DNA of 64,000 nucleotides. Source: Phocaeicola_A sp036804505. Lineage in GTDB: Bacteria; Bacteroidota; Bacteroidia; Bacteroidales; Bacteroidaceae. Location: the NCBI GenBank assembly GCA_036804505.1, contig DAIRSI010000024.1, positions 1-64,000 on the forward strand. Direction: 5' to 3'. Within the stretch, counting starts at the first letter, position 1; every line of letters starts with the position of its first letter. The notes beneath the pieces were generated by a model. The model was not told the origin of the DNA, did not search any database, and saw only the letters and a program-made list of their open reading frames with translations. This document shows, one piece after another, positions 34,288-44,600 of this stretch. Position numbers and translations under genes: made by a program.

Positions 34288-34992
34288 ATGGATACAGCTT
34301 TATATTTGTTGCCGGTAACTCTTGGAGATACCCCTTTGGAGACAGTTCTTCCTTCCTATAATAAGGAAATCATTTCACAAATCAGGTACTTTATCGTCGA
34401 GGAAGTGCGCACGGCACGTCGTTTTCTTCGAAAGCTTGATCCTGCTTTTGATATTGACGGTTCCACTTTTTTCCCTATCAACAAACATGTTTCTCATGAA
34501 GAAATATCAGACTATCTGAAACCTTTGCTCGAAGGACATTCCATGGGGGTTATTTCGGAAGCCGGATGTCCTGCTGTTGCAGATCCCGGTGCCGATGTGG
34601 TAGCCATTGCCCAAAGAAAAAATCTGAGAGTGATTCCTCTGGTAGGCCCTTCATCCATCATCCTTTCTGTGATGGGTTCCGGATTCAACGGACAGAGTTT
34701 TGCATTCAACGGTTATTTGCCTATTGACGGAGAGGAAAGAACAAAAAAACTGAAACAGTTGGAACAACGTATTTATGCTGAGGACCAAACCCAGCTCTTT
34801 ATAGAAACACCTTATAGAAACAAAAAAATGGTGGAGGATATTTTGCGTGTCTGCAAACCCTCCACCAAATTATGTATTGCCGCCAATATTACTTGCGAAG
34901 GGGAATATATCAAAACCAGACCTTTGAAGGATTGGAAAGGAAATATTCCCGATTTGGACAAAATTCCTTGTATTTTCCTGATTTACAAATAG
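34288..34992 (+). CDS. RsmI-like tetrapyrrole-methylase-fold SAM methyltransferase
   Basis: A 234-residue protein of the corrin/porphyrin methylase fold. It starts LYLLPVTLGDTPLETVLP and has HVSHEEI, GVISEAGCPAVADPGADVVAIA and LVGPSSIILSVMGSGFNGQSFAFNGYLP, which match RsmI, the 16S rRNA C1402 ribose 2'-O-methyltransferase. It is shorter than full RsmI (about 280 aa) because it lacks the C-terminal extension, so the same substrate is likely but not certain. It ends 3 bases from the convergent DPP IV gene. Confidence 0.78.
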   Translation: MDTALYLLPVTLGDTPLETVLPSYNKEIISQIRYFIVEEVRTARRFLRKLDPAFDIDGSTFFPINKHVSHEEISDYLKPLLEGHSMGVISEAGCPAVADPGADVVAIAQRKNLRVIPLVGPSSIILSVMGSGFNGQSFAFNGYLPIDGEERTKKLKQLEQRIYAEDQTQLFIETPYRNKKMVEDILRVCKPSTKLCIAANITCEGEYIKTRPLKDWKGNIPDLDKIPCIFLIYK

Positions 34993-34995
34993 CGG

Positions 34996-37200
34996 TTATT
35001 TCAATTCATTGTTTAAAAAGTCCGTCATGCGGGTAAAGAGGTGCAAAGAGGTGTTACCACCTCTGATACCATGATTTCGATTGGTGTAAACCTGCATTTG
35101 GAATTGTTTTCCAGCTTGAACCAATGCTTCACTGTATTCCGCACAGTTACGGAAGTGTACATTGTCATCTGCCAAGCCGTGTACAAGAAGCAGACTGCCG
35201 TTTAGTTTTGAAGCTCTGCTGATAGGGCATTCATTGTAGCCTAAAGCATTTTCTTTCGGTGTCCTCATGAAACGTTCGGTGTATATGCTGTCATAGTACT
35301 TCCAGCATGTTGGTGCTGCCACAGCGATACCGGCTTTGAATACCGGACGTCCTTCACTCATGGACATCAGTGTATTGAATCCGCCGAAACTCCATCCCCA
35401 GATAGCTATCCTGTCTTTGTCGACGTAAGATTGCTGTCCTAACCAGATAGCTGTTTCTACTTGGTCCTTAGCTTCTTTCACACCGAGATTCAAGTAAATG
35501 TCTTTCTCGAAAGCCGCTCCACGGTTACCTGTTCCACGTCCGTCAACACATACAATGATGAAACCTTGCGAGCATAGGACACTTTCCCACATTCCTCCGT
35601 TGCGGTTTATTCCGATAGTCCAGCCGTCAAAGACTTCTTGTGAACCGGGACCTCCATATTGGTACATTAGTACTTTATATTTATGTGAGGGATTGAAGTC
35701 GGAAGGCTTTATCATCCAGCCGTTTAGTTTCACACCGTCTCCTGTAGTAAAGCTGAACAATTCCTTTTGCGGCATAGTTACAGCGGCCAGCTTTTCTTTA
35801 AGAGCATCGTTTGATACTAAAGTTTTCAGCGTTTTCCCGGCATTGCTCATCGAGGTGACTACCGGAGGGGTGGTAAGGTTGGAATACGTGTTAATGTAAT
35901 ATTTGAAATCTTTGCTGAAAATAGCACTGTTGCTTCCTTTTTGTGAACTCAGACATATGGTCTTTCCTTTCATGTCAGTCTTGAATATGGCTGTTCTGAG
36001 TGGACTTCCGTCTGTTGCAGAATAATAGAAAGATTGCGTAGCCGGTTCGTAACCGTAAAGATTCGTAACAACCATTTCACCGGAAGTTATTTTCTTGATT
36101 TCTCTTCCGCCGATGGTATACCAATAAATATGCTGATATCCGTCACGTTCACTGAGAACGGCAAAGTTATCTTTATAGAACCTGATTTGCCGGTAAGCTC
36201 CTTCATTGATGTATTTGGAATCTTCGTCACGGTAGATCATTTTGCAGATTCGTGAACGGGGATTTGCCATATACAAAGAAAAACGGTCTTGATGGCGGTT
36301 GAGAGTCAGTACGGCCAAGGCATTGGGATCCTCGGTGAATTGTATTCCGGCTATGTAGCCATCGGTATCGATTGGCAAGTCCATTTTGCGGATAACATGG
36401 CTCTTGATGTCGAATGTGTGTACAGTTGGAGTGGAATTCGTCATTCCTGCTACAGGATATTTGTATTCATAACTGCCGGGATAATCGGCGAAAGATTTCA
36501 GTTCCGGATTCATTCCTTTATAGAGTGGAAAAGAAAAGGTCGGAACTTGGCTTTCATCAAAGCGGATAAAAGCAATCATCTGACTGTCGGCACTAAAGTC
36601 ATAGGCACAATTGTAACCAAATTCCTCTTCGTTCACCCAATCGGGTATTCCGTTCAGTATAGCATTTTTCTTTCCGTCTGTAGTGACTTGGCTTTCACTG
36701 TTATTGAAGAGCAGTTTCACCAGAAAGATGTTATTATCACGGACAAAGGCAATGCAATTTCCGTCCGGTGAAAATTTAGGGACTTGTTGTGCACCTTTGT
36801 CGGAGAGAGATTCAAGTGTATTGTTCTTCACTGTATAAATGTAATACTGTGCAGTGAATGAACGCCGATAGATAGGTTTCGTTTCCGTCTGAATCAATAT
36901 GCGGCTTTCGTCCGGCGACATGATATATCCTTCCACGCGTTCAATTTTTTTGTTACGGGCAGTTGCTGCATCAAACAGGACTCCGGTTTCTTCTCCAGTC
37001 TTGAATGATTTTCGGATAATCCGTTTCCCGTCAGTACTGATTTGGGAATAGCTTTCTCCGTCATTCAGCGGATTAACTCCCGAAATGCGTTCATAAGCGT
37101 ATTTCCCGTTAAAGATGTCAGCCATATCTGGAGCACTTTTTTGTGCCCATCCCATTATGGCAAACAAGCATAGACTAATAACTAATGTAACTCTTTTCAT
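34996..37200 (-). CDS. dipeptidyl peptidase IV (S9 family)
   Basis: A 734-residue secreted serine peptidase with a signal peptide (ends near GWAQ). The N-terminal eight-bladed propeller (about 30-470) is followed by the alpha/beta-hydrolase domain with nucleophile Ser604 in GWSFGG, Asp in HGLADDNVHF and His in YTNRNHGIRGG. The double Glu of the propeller (WVNEEEFGYNCAYDFS) that anchors the substrate amino group is present, which supports DPP IV removing X-Pro or X-Ala dipeptides. It follows the sulfatase by 15 bases, so the two are one operon. Confidence 0.9.
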   Translation of the reverse strand: MKRVTLVISLCLFAIMGWAQKSAPDMADIFNGKYAYERISGVNPLNDGESYSQISTDGKRIIRKSFKTGEETGVLFDAATARNKKIERVEGYIMSPDESRILIQTETKPIYRRSFTAQYYIYTVKNNTLESLSDKGAQQVPKFSPDGNCIAFVRDNNIFLVKLLFNNSESQVTTDGKKNAILNGIPDWVNEEEFGYNCAYDFSADSQMIAFIRFDESQVPTFSFPLYKGMNPELKSFADYPGSYEYKYPVAGMTNSTPTVHTFDIKSHVIRKMDLPIDTDGYIAGIQFTEDPNALAVLTLNRHQDRFSLYMANPRSRICKMIYRDEDSKYINEGAYRQIRFYKDNFAVLSERDGYQHIYWYTIGGREIKKITSGEMVVTNLYGYEPATQSFYYSATDGSPLRTAIFKTDMKGKTICLSSQKGSNSAIFSKDFKYYINTYSNLTTPPVVTSMSNAGKTLKTLVSNDALKEKLAAVTMPQKELFSFTTGDGVKLNGWMIKPSDFNPSHKYKVLMYQYGGPGSQEVFDGWTIGINRNGGMWESVLCSQGFIIVCVDGRGTGNRGAAFEKDIYLNLGVKEAKDQVETAIWLGQQSYVDKDRIAIWGWSFGGFNTLMSMSEGRPVFKAGIAVAAPTCWKYYDSIYTERFMRTPKENALGYNECPISRASKLNGSLLLVHGLADDNVHFRNCAEYSEALVQAGKQFQMQVYTNRNHGIRGGNTSLHLFTRMTDFLNNELK

Positions 37201-37215
37201 ATATTCATTTTTTTC

Positions 37216-38667
37216 TTATTGTTTTTCTGATGGCAAAAGAGGCCAGTTAGGGTCTTTAACGTGGGCTTTTACCATGATTGATTTCATCTCTTTTTCTATT
37301 TCCAGATACTGTCCGATGATGTTATGTTTTTCCTGAGGATCGGATGCCAGATTATACAACTCATATTTCTCAAGTGAGGGCACGCTTACATTGAGATGAA
37401 CCAGTTTCCAATCGCCCTTGCGTACAGCCTGCCGACCGTTCATTTCGTGGAATTCAAAATACAGATAGTCATGAAGTTGCTGTCCTTTTTTGCTTTCCAG
37501 TAAAGGAAGCAGACTGATGCCGTCGGTATTCTTTATGGGTTTGCCTTTCAACAATTCATCGAAAGTAGGCATCATGTCCCAGAAAGAGCACATGAAGTCG
37601 GTTTGTGTTCCAGCTTTGATGTGTCCCGGCCAACTTACAATCATGGGTACACGGATTCCTCCTTCGTAAACATCTCGCTTGATACCCCGATAAATGCCAT
37701 TGCCATTAAAGAAATCCGGATCGGCTCCGCCTTCCATATGAGGCCCGTTATCGCTGGCAAAAACAATGATGGTATTGTCATAAAGGCCCAAGTCTTTCAA
37801 TTTCTGAACCAATTGTCCTACACGGACATCAAGCCTGTAGACCATGGCGGCAAAGGTGGCGTGAGGATAAACCTGGGAACAATATCCGCCTTTTCGTTCA
37901 TTGCTGTCGTTTCCATGATACGGCGTTTCAGGGTATAGACCTCTGAATTTCCGGATGATGCTGTCTTCTGGTACAATCAGTTCCGCATGAGGTATCGTAG
38001 TAGGATAGAAGAGAAAAAAAGGTTTGTCTTTGTTCTCATCAAGAAATTTCATCGCTTTGTCATGAATGAGGTCTGCGGAATATGTTCCATGGCCACCGTT
38101 GAGATTTTCCGGGAAGTCCACTTTCTGGTTATTATCCCAAAGGTGATCGGGATAGTAATTGTGAGCAAGGCTCTGGCAATTATATCCGAAGAAATTGTCT
38201 ATCCCCATTTTGTCCGGTTCTCCTGTGGAACCTATATTCCCTAGTCCCCATTTGCCGAAAGCTCCTGTTGCATAGCCGTTTTGCTTGAACAGGTGAAAGA
38301 TGGTGTAAGTATTTTCCGGTAAAGGAAATTGTCCTTCTGGCTTGGCTCCTTTGTTTCCTCGTACTGCCGTATGACCTGTATGCAGGCCCGTGAGCAAACT
38401 TGCTCGTGATGGAGCGCTGACAGTTGTGCCCGAATAGCATTGTGTGAAACGCATGCCTTGAAGGGCCAGATTATCGATGTTCGGTGTTTCGAATCGTTCT
38501 TGGCCGTAACAGCTTAAATCACCATAACCGAGGTCATCGGCCAGGATAAACAATACATTGGGGCGTTGCTGCACCTGCTTGCTTTTCTTTGTCTGGGCGG
38601 CGGTTGGGATGGTGAGCAAAGCTGTTCCCAAAATGATAGAGCCGTCGATGATAATACGCTTGTTCAT
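37216..38667 (-). CDS. Ser-type arylsulfatase (S1 family)
   Basis: A 483-residue secreted sulfatase (signal peptide ends near TAAQ). The metal-binding Asp44-Asp45 (ILADDLGYGD) and the formylglycine site Ser84-Ala-Pro-Ser-Arg88 are visible. The SxPSR form makes it a Ser-type enzyme, needing an anaerobic anSME such as the one at 9484-10707. ASDNGPH supplies the other metal ligands. The substrate is not readable from the sequence. Host-glycan or other sulfated polysaccharides are both possible. DPP IV follows. Confidence 0.9.
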   Translation of the reverse strand: MNKRIIIDGSIILGTALLTIPTAAQTKKSKQVQQRPNVLFILADDLGYGDLSCYGQERFETPNIDNLALQGMRFTQCYSGTTVSAPSRASLLTGLHTGHTAVRGNKGAKPEGQFPLPENTYTIFHLFKQNGYATGAFGKWGLGNIGSTGEPDKMGIDNFFGYNCQSLAHNYYPDHLWDNNQKVDFPENLNGGHGTYSADLIHDKAMKFLDENKDKPFFLFYPTTIPHAELIVPEDSIIRKFRGLYPETPYHGNDSNERKGGYCSQVYPHATFAAMVYRLDVRVGQLVQKLKDLGLYDNTIIVFASDNGPHMEGGADPDFFNGNGIYRGIKRDVYEGGIRVPMIVSWPGHIKAGTQTDFMCSFWDMMPTFDELLKGKPIKNTDGISLLPLLESKKGQQLHDYLYFEFHEMNGRQAVRKGDWKLVHLNVSVPSLEKYELYNLASDPQEKHNIIGQYLEIEKEMKSIMVKAHVKDPNWPLLPSEKQ

Positions 38668-38700
38668 TTTGATAATTTTTGAAAAACCGTTTGCTTTGTT

Positions 38701-38727
38701 CTCAAACGATGTTTGAGCGCAAATTTA
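38701..38727 (-). promoter_or_regulatory. sulfatase-DPP IV promoter with overlapping palindrome
   Basis: CAAATTTA (38720-38727) reads TAAATTTG on the minus strand, an exact -7 match. CTCAAAC-GAT-GTTTGAG (38701-38717) is a perfect palindrome with a 3-base centre, lying over the predicted transcription start. That is a typical position for a repressor operator. Confidence 0.55.
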
Positions 38728-38808
38728 CAAAAAATATAAATTGAATCCGTAGTGGGGCAAGGCTTAAATTCATAAAAGATGCTATAGTTTGCTTTCATAA
38801 ACAAAGAA

Positions 38809-38847
38809 ACTCCTGAAAGAACCCTTTTTCAGAATTCTTTCAGGAGC
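38809..38847 (-). terminator. terminator of the 29-aa gene
   Basis: CTCCTGAAAGAA (38810-38821) and TTCTTTCAGGAG (38835-38846) form a perfect 12-bp stem, with TTTCTTTGTTT following on the minus strand. Confidence 0.75.
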
Positions 38848-38868
38848 TTTATGTCGTTTTTCCTCTTT

Positions 38869-38958
38869 TCAGTTGAAGATGAAAAAATGTCCAGTCAGAT
38901 ACATCAATGTGATTATCAAATACGTAATCAGAATTTTTGTAGTTAAACTTGTTTTCAT
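38869..38958 (-). CDS. 29-aa single-helix membrane peptide, unknown function
   Basis: The minus strand encodes 29 residues beginning MKTSLTTKILITYL and ending GHFFIFN. A hydrophobic stretch of about 18 residues follows a positively charged N terminus, so a membrane peptide is likely. The gene has an exact -7 box about 36 bases upstream and a strong terminator about 20 bases downstream, which supports a real transcript. No Shine-Dalgarno is seen. I do not recognise a family. Confidence 0.5.
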   Translation of the reverse strand: MKTSLTTKILITYLIITLMYLTGHFFIFN

Positions 38959-38993
38959 AATTTTAGGTATTATATGTGCCTTTTTTTCAAAAA

Positions 38994-39001
38994 CAAATAT
39001 A
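38994..39001 (-). promoter_or_regulatory. -7 box of the 29-aa gene
   Basis: CAAATATA reads TATATTTG on the minus strand. The -33 element is not well spaced. Confidence 0.45.
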
Positions 39002-39078
39002 CTTAAGTAATATTACAAAACCGTTACAAAGAAATGAAGTTCATGTTACGTTTTCCTTCAAGCACAATTTGGATTCTA

Positions 39079-39342
39079 TCAGCCGGTAGTAGTTGATAAG
39101 GAAAATAGAGTTGCTTCGGTATTGTCTTTGTGTTTTTTTATGTAGGCACGTACGGTTTTTTCAGAAAGATCATCGAGCAGATGCTTGTGAGCTACTGCAT
39201 CGAAAGAATCATCGAAAGACCTTAGGTAGATAATTCGATTGGGCTCGGTGGTAAAGGACAGCTTTTTCCCGATATCGGTTGTCAACCCTATCGTTAGATT
39301 TTGCTTTTTGTCTTCGAATATGTAGACCCAATGTGCTATCAT
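39079..39342 (-). CDS. degenerate GIY-YIG-domain protein
   Basis: An 87-residue protein resembling short GIY-YIG nuclease-like proteins: HWVYIFEDKKQNLTIGLTTDIGKKL replaces the usual YVYI...YTGIT-x-DL-xR. The second Tyr of YIG is Thr, and the usual catalytic Arg is Lys or absent. The C-terminal part (AHKHLLDDLSEKTVRAYIKKH) lacks a clear catalytic Glu at the normal place. It is probably a non-nuclease relative, or a protein using the fold for something else. Family assignment is from pattern only. Confidence 0.6.
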   Translation of the reverse strand: MIAHWVYIFEDKKQNLTIGLTTDIGKKLSFTTEPNRIIYLRSFDDSFDAVAHKHLLDDLSEKTVRAYIKKHKDNTEATLFSLSTTTG

Positions 39343-39579
39343 TTTTTTCTTTTGTATCGGCGAAGTTGTTAATTAATTACGGGAGCTAAGGTATTTCAAT
39401 TTAAATTATTGTATGTCTCATGGGAGCAATTTTTTGTTTCACTGGCGCAAAAAGTGAGTACAAATCGATAAATTAATATATTCAATCCGGAATTTCTCCT
39501 TTTTCTTCTTTGATTATTTATGTGCCTAATCAGATATTTTTATAGTAAAATGATTTCAAAAAATAAAAAAGTATTCATG

Positions 39580-39612
39580 TTGGCTATAAGTAAGAATAAA
39601 TTAATAACTTTG
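39580..39612 (+). promoter_or_regulatory. promoter of the C69 peptidase gene
   Basis: TAACTTTG at 39605-39612 is an exact -7 match. TTG at 39580-39582 is a partial -33 with 22-base spacing. The leader is short. Apart from this I see nothing defined in 39343-39579. Confidence 0.5.
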
Positions 39613-39636
39613 TGACATCAATTCAAAATAAAACAG

Positions 39637-41265
39637 ATGAAAAGGTTATTATTAATTGCAGTGTTATCTCTACTCTATGTAACAGGTAGAGCCTGCACAA
39701 ACTTGATTGTCGGCAAGACTGCTTCTGCCGACGGTTCCGTAATTTGTACTTACAATTGTGACGGCTATGGCGGCTATGGCACTTTGACCATTACTCATGC
39801 CGGAAATTTTCCTAAAGGAACCATGATGCCTTTGCGCAGTTGGTGGGGCAACAAGGCAGTACCCGATTCCATTCCTCAAGCTTCACATATATATAATGTG
39901 GTGGGCAATATGAATGAATGTCAGGTAACTATTACAGAAACGACGACTGATGGACGCAAGGAACTTATTGACGAAACCGGTTTGTTGAGTTATCCTCAAG
40001 TGATGCAATTAGGACTTCAACGTGCTTCAACTGCTCGCGAAGCTATCAAAATCATGGCGGAACTGATGGACAAGTACGGTTATAATTCGGAAGGCGAAAA
40101 TTTTTCCGTGTGTGATCCAAATGAAGCTTGGGTGATGGAACTCTTCGGCAAAGGCAAAGGAGGACATGGAGCCGTTTGGGTAGCTATCCGTATTCCCGAT
40201 GATTGTGTATGTGCTTATGCCAATCAGGCACGTATCGGAAAGATACCTTTTAGTGACAAGAAGAATTGCATGTACTCCAAGGATGTAGTAAAATTTGCAC
40301 GTGAAAAAGGTTATTACAAGGGATCCGACAAAGACTTCGTTTTTTGTGATGCCTATTGTCCGCTCGATTTCAAAGGATGTCGTTATTGCGAGGCCCGCGT
40401 TTGGAGCTTTTTCAACAGGTGTAATCCGGAGATGAAGAAATACCTGCCGCTGATTACCGGTGAGAGCAACGAGCGTATGCCGCTTTACATCAAGCCGACC
40501 CACAAGCTTTCCGTACAGGATATTCAGAACGCTATGCGTGATCATTATGAAGGAACTCCTTTGGATATTACTAAGGATTATTCGTGGGGGCCTTATGGAT
40601 GTCCTAATCGTCCGGCACCTTATCAGTATGAGGTCAATGGAAAGAAATACTTTCAGGAGCGCCCTACGGGAACCGTTCAGAGTGCTTTTACCCTGGTTGC
40701 GCAGATGCGTAGTTGGTTGCCGAATCATATTGGCGGAGTGCAATGGTTTGGATGTGACGATGCCAATATGGTTGCCTATGTTCCGATGTATTGCTGCACG
40801 ACGGATACTCCCGAATGTTTTCAGCGTGGAGTAGGCAGCGATACCCGTTTCTCTTTTAAGTCAGCTTTCTGGATGTGCAATTGGGTTGCCAATATGGTCT
40901 ATCCGCGGTATAATCTTCTGATTGATGATTTCCGATATTATCAGAGTAATTTGGAAAATGGTTTTCACAATCGTCAGGATTCCATAGAAAGCATAGCCAA
41001 AACCCTGTATGCAGAGAGTCCCGCAAAAGCTCAGAAGTTCCTGAACGACTATTCACAACAGTCGGCACAACTCATGATGGATCGTTGGATGACTCTGGCA
41101 CAGTTTCTCATTGTGAAGTATAATGATTTTAAAGTCCGCGATTCCAAGGATGGAGCCATTATAGAAGGAAGAGGTCATCTCAAAGATATCCAGCTTCCAA
41201 AGGAATTCCTTGAAATGATGGTTAAAGAGACAGGAGACCGTTACCTCATGCCGAATATACAGTAG
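39637..41265 (+). CDS. family C69 (PepD-like) secreted dipeptidase
   Basis: A 542-residue Ntn-hydrolase of peptidase family C69. The N-terminal Cys20 in GRAC-TNLIVGKTASADGS is the expected nucleophile after signal peptide removal. QVTITETT, DETGLLSYPQVMQLGLQRASTAREAIKIM and ENFSVCDPNEAWVMEL are family segments. It would release dipeptides or amino acids in the periplasm. It lies directly upstream of a SusC/SusD pair, and a peptidase follows SusD, which suggests peptide use. Confidence 0.88.
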   Translation: MKRLLLIAVLSLLYVTGRACTNLIVGKTASADGSVICTYNCDGYGGYGTLTITHAGNFPKGTMMPLRSWWGNKAVPDSIPQASHIYNVVGNMNECQVTITETTTDGRKELIDETGLLSYPQVMQLGLQRASTAREAIKIMAELMDKYGYNSEGENFSVCDPNEAWVMELFGKGKGGHGAVWVAIRIPDDCVCAYANQARIGKIPFSDKKNCMYSKDVVKFAREKGYYKGSDKDFVFCDAYCPLDFKGCRYCEARVWSFFNRCNPEMKKYLPLITGESNERMPLYIKPTHKLSVQDIQNAMRDHYEGTPLDITKDYSWGPYGCPNRPAPYQYEVNGKKYFQERPTGTVQSAFTLVAQMRSWLPNHIGGVQWFGCDDANMVAYVPMYCCTTDTPECFQRGVGSDTRFSFKSAFWMCNWVANMVYPRYNLLIDDFRYYQSNLENGFHNRQDSIESIAKTLYAESPAKAQKFLNDYSQQSAQLMMDRWMTLAQFLIVKYNDFKVRDSKDGAIIEGRGHLKDIQLPKEFLEMMVKETGDRYLMPNIQ

Positions 41266-41287
41266 GGAAAAAGGTTTCTATCATATA

Positions 41288-41338
41288 AATATGCATGGAT
41301 ATGTGTTGAAAAACATATACCCATGCATATTTTTTTTG
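41288..41338 (+). terminator. terminator of the C69 gene
   Basis: AAATATGCATGG pairs with CCATGCATATTT, with ATATGT/ACATAT inside, followed by a run of eight or more T. Confidence 0.82.
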
Positions 41339-41453
41339 CTTATTCTTTCAGTTTGATGTTAAAAGCTTAGCTTTTGCTTACAGACAGTTATTATTTAACA
41401 CAAAATAGACTTTTATTTAATTACTTTATAAAATGACTTTAAAAATATAAGTT

Positions 41454-41643
41454 TTTGAAATGGGATAAACATATCTTTTGTAAATTTGCATTATGAAACC
41501 TAAAATAGATAATTATATATCATAATGATTTAAATAAAGAAAAATATTAATCAAAAAATTATTATAAGTAATTTATATTATTTCGTTTTGATATTTATAT
41601 TATAAGAGTTCATATAGCTATTATTTACATAAACACGACAAAA
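41454..41643 (+). promoter_or_regulatory. promoter and long AT-rich leader of susC
   Basis: TTTG at 41454-41457 and TAAATTTG at 41481-41488 form a -33/-7 pair with a slightly long 23-base spacer. The leader from about 41495 to 41643 is very AT-rich, and I see no stable hairpin or ORF in it. The preceding 41339-41453 also holds nothing identifiable. Confidence 0.45.
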
Positions 41644-44600
41644 ATGGGTAAAAGATTGTTTTTTGTTTTTACTTTACTTTTATTTCTGGGCACGGGCTTG
41701 GGGTCAGCTCAGAATGTAAATATAAAAGGTAAAGTTGTGGATGCGGAGTCGGAACCGGTTATCGGTGCCTCCGTAGTCGTAAAAGGTTCTACAATCGGTA
41801 CTGTGACCGATGTGAATGGCGCTTTTTCTTTTGCAGTTCCAAAAAATTCCATTTTGGAAGTATCTTATGTTGGAATGTTGTCAGAGAGGGTCCGTGTAGA
41901 TGGCCACACAGTTTTCAACATAACCTTGAAAGAGGACTCAAAGACGCTAGATGAAGTTGTCGTAGTAGGTTATGGTACTGTAACCAAGAGGAATGTGACG
42001 GCGTCTGTTGCAACAGTCAAAGGGGATAATTTCAGGGATATACCAAATCCTAATGCGGAATCGGCCTTGCAGGGACGAGCTTCCGGAGTCAGCATCATTA
42101 CTCCGAATGCCGGAGTAGGACAGGCGCCTGTGGTACGTATCCGAGGCGTCAGCTCCATTACTTCAGGAACAGAGCCTTTGTATGTTGTAGATGGTGTTCC
42201 TGTAGAATCAGGAAACGTATCCAATCTTAACAATATCAATGCCTTGTCAGATATCAATCCGGCGGATATCGTTTCGATGGATGTCTTGAAGGACGCGGCT
42301 GCAGCTGCTTTGTATGGTTCCCGTGCAGCCAATGGGGTTGTCTTGATAACTACCCGTAAAGGACAGCAGGACAATACCAAAATATCCTATAGTGGTTGGG
42401 TAGGGATATCTTCACCATCAAAGACTCTCCCTGTGATGAATGCACAGGAATATGTCGATTTCAAGAATATGGCGGTAAAAAATCGCTATGGAAAAGATGA
42501 AATGTCTTTAACCTCTGGCTATGTTTCTCCATACGGCAACAAGGCATTCAACATGTACACTCTTAGTGATGGCAGTACGGTGGACACAGATTGGTCAAAA
42601 TATATTTATCAGACTGGATTTCAGCACTATCACAATGTTTCCATGAGTGGTGGAAGCAAGAAAATACAATATTTTCTTTCCTTTAATTATACTAATCAGA
42701 CGGGTGTCGTAATGAAAGACCATTATGATCGTTTGGGTGGCAATGCATCCGTAACGGCCAATGCTACGGATTGGTTGAAGTTTGATTTCAAGATGAATGC
42801 CACACAATCCAAAACGGAATATGCCGACAAAGGTCGTAAAGGAAGCTTGTATGCTACACATAATTTCTCACGTATGGCTTTGATTTTGCCTCCGAATGTT
42901 CCTGCATACAATGAAGACGGAACACCGTATAACGGTGATAACGGAGGTATCGGTTATGCTTCGAATACCGTCTATAACGGTTATGCAACAGCTACCGGCA
43001 TTTATGATAACGGCAGCATCAAGAATTCGGACATTGCCAGAATCATTTCGAGTTATTCTGCAACTGTGACACCAATTAAGGGATTGAGCCTGAAGTCCTT
43101 GTTGGGCATCGATTACATGACCATATCCGATTTTCAATTTGATAATCCATACACCGGTGACGGATTCGAAGGAGATGCTACAACAAATGGAGCATCCTAT
43201 CAGTCTCGGGTGAAAAACTATGCAGTAACATTCTCCAATACTGCTCAGTACGATTGGAATTTTGGCAATCATCAATTCAGTGTTTTGGCAGGATTCGAAA
43301 CTTATTCCAAAAAGCGGGAACGTTGGGGAGCTGAAAGAACAGGCTTGCTCGATTCTGCATTCTCCGTATACCAAGCCGATTATTATAACACTTATCCTTA
43401 TAGCAATTATCTGGCAGAGACAACCATGATGTCCTATCTTGGAAGATTGAATTATGATTACAAGTCCAAATATATTCTTTCTTTGAATTTTCGCCGCGAC
43501 GGATTTTCTGCCTTAAGCAAGAATAACCGCTGGGGAAATTTCGGAGGAGTTTCCGCTGCATGGCGTATATCGGAGGAACCATTCTTCGAACCGTTGAAGA
43601 ATGTATTTTCCGACTTTAAAATCAAAGGTAGTTGGGGTGTTGTTGGAAATACCAATGTAGATGCCTACGCGGCAAAATCATATTATAGTTCAGGTTTCTA
43701 TGGAAACAGCGGTGCCTATTATCTTTCGAGTATTGCCGATTCCGAAAACTTGAAATGGGAATCTTCCACAAAATCGGATATCGGTTTCAGTGCCCTGTTG
43801 CCCGGCAATGTCAGCATAGACTTCGATTATTATTACAACAAGGCAAGTGATTTGATTTTGAATGTTCCTACTGCCGTTTCGAAAGGAATCCCGAGCAATA
43901 AAATAACGACGAATGCCGGCAAAATGAGTAATTCGGGAATCGAGTTCTCCGTATCGGCTGATGTCATTCATTCAAAGAGTTTCAAATGGAACACTCAGTT
44001 CAATATTGCCACCCAGCGTAACCGGGTATTGGCTCTTGCTTCGGGAATCGATTATCTCTTAGGAGGTGAAGAAATGAATATGACGGTGGTTGGAAAATCC
44101 ATTGGGCAGTTGTATCTCTACAAGACAAAGGGAATTGATCCGGAGACGGGTAGGAGAATCTATGTAGCTAATGTCAACGGACAGGAAGTAGATGTGCTTT
44201 GCAAGTATGAAAAGAGCGGCAAGTTCTTCCGTAAAGACGATGGAACCTTAGTTTCACAATCGAATTTGGTACAGGACATTTGTGGAAATACCATGCCGAC
44301 CTATTATGGAGGATGGACCAATGATCTCACTTACAAGAATTGGGGATTGTCCGTTTTGATGCAATATTCCGGAGGAAACAAAATCTATAACGGTACGACG
44401 GCGACTACTTCCGACATGCGTTATTGGAACAATACCAAGGATGTTCTTCACAAATACTGGAAGCAGGCAGGAGATGTTGCCAAATATGCTTACCCTATTT
44501 ATGGTGATAATTATTCCAACGGTTCTGCATTGCCTATATCGGATTGGGTTGAGAACGGTGATTATCTCCGTTGCAAGCAAGTGACGCTGAGCTATAATTT

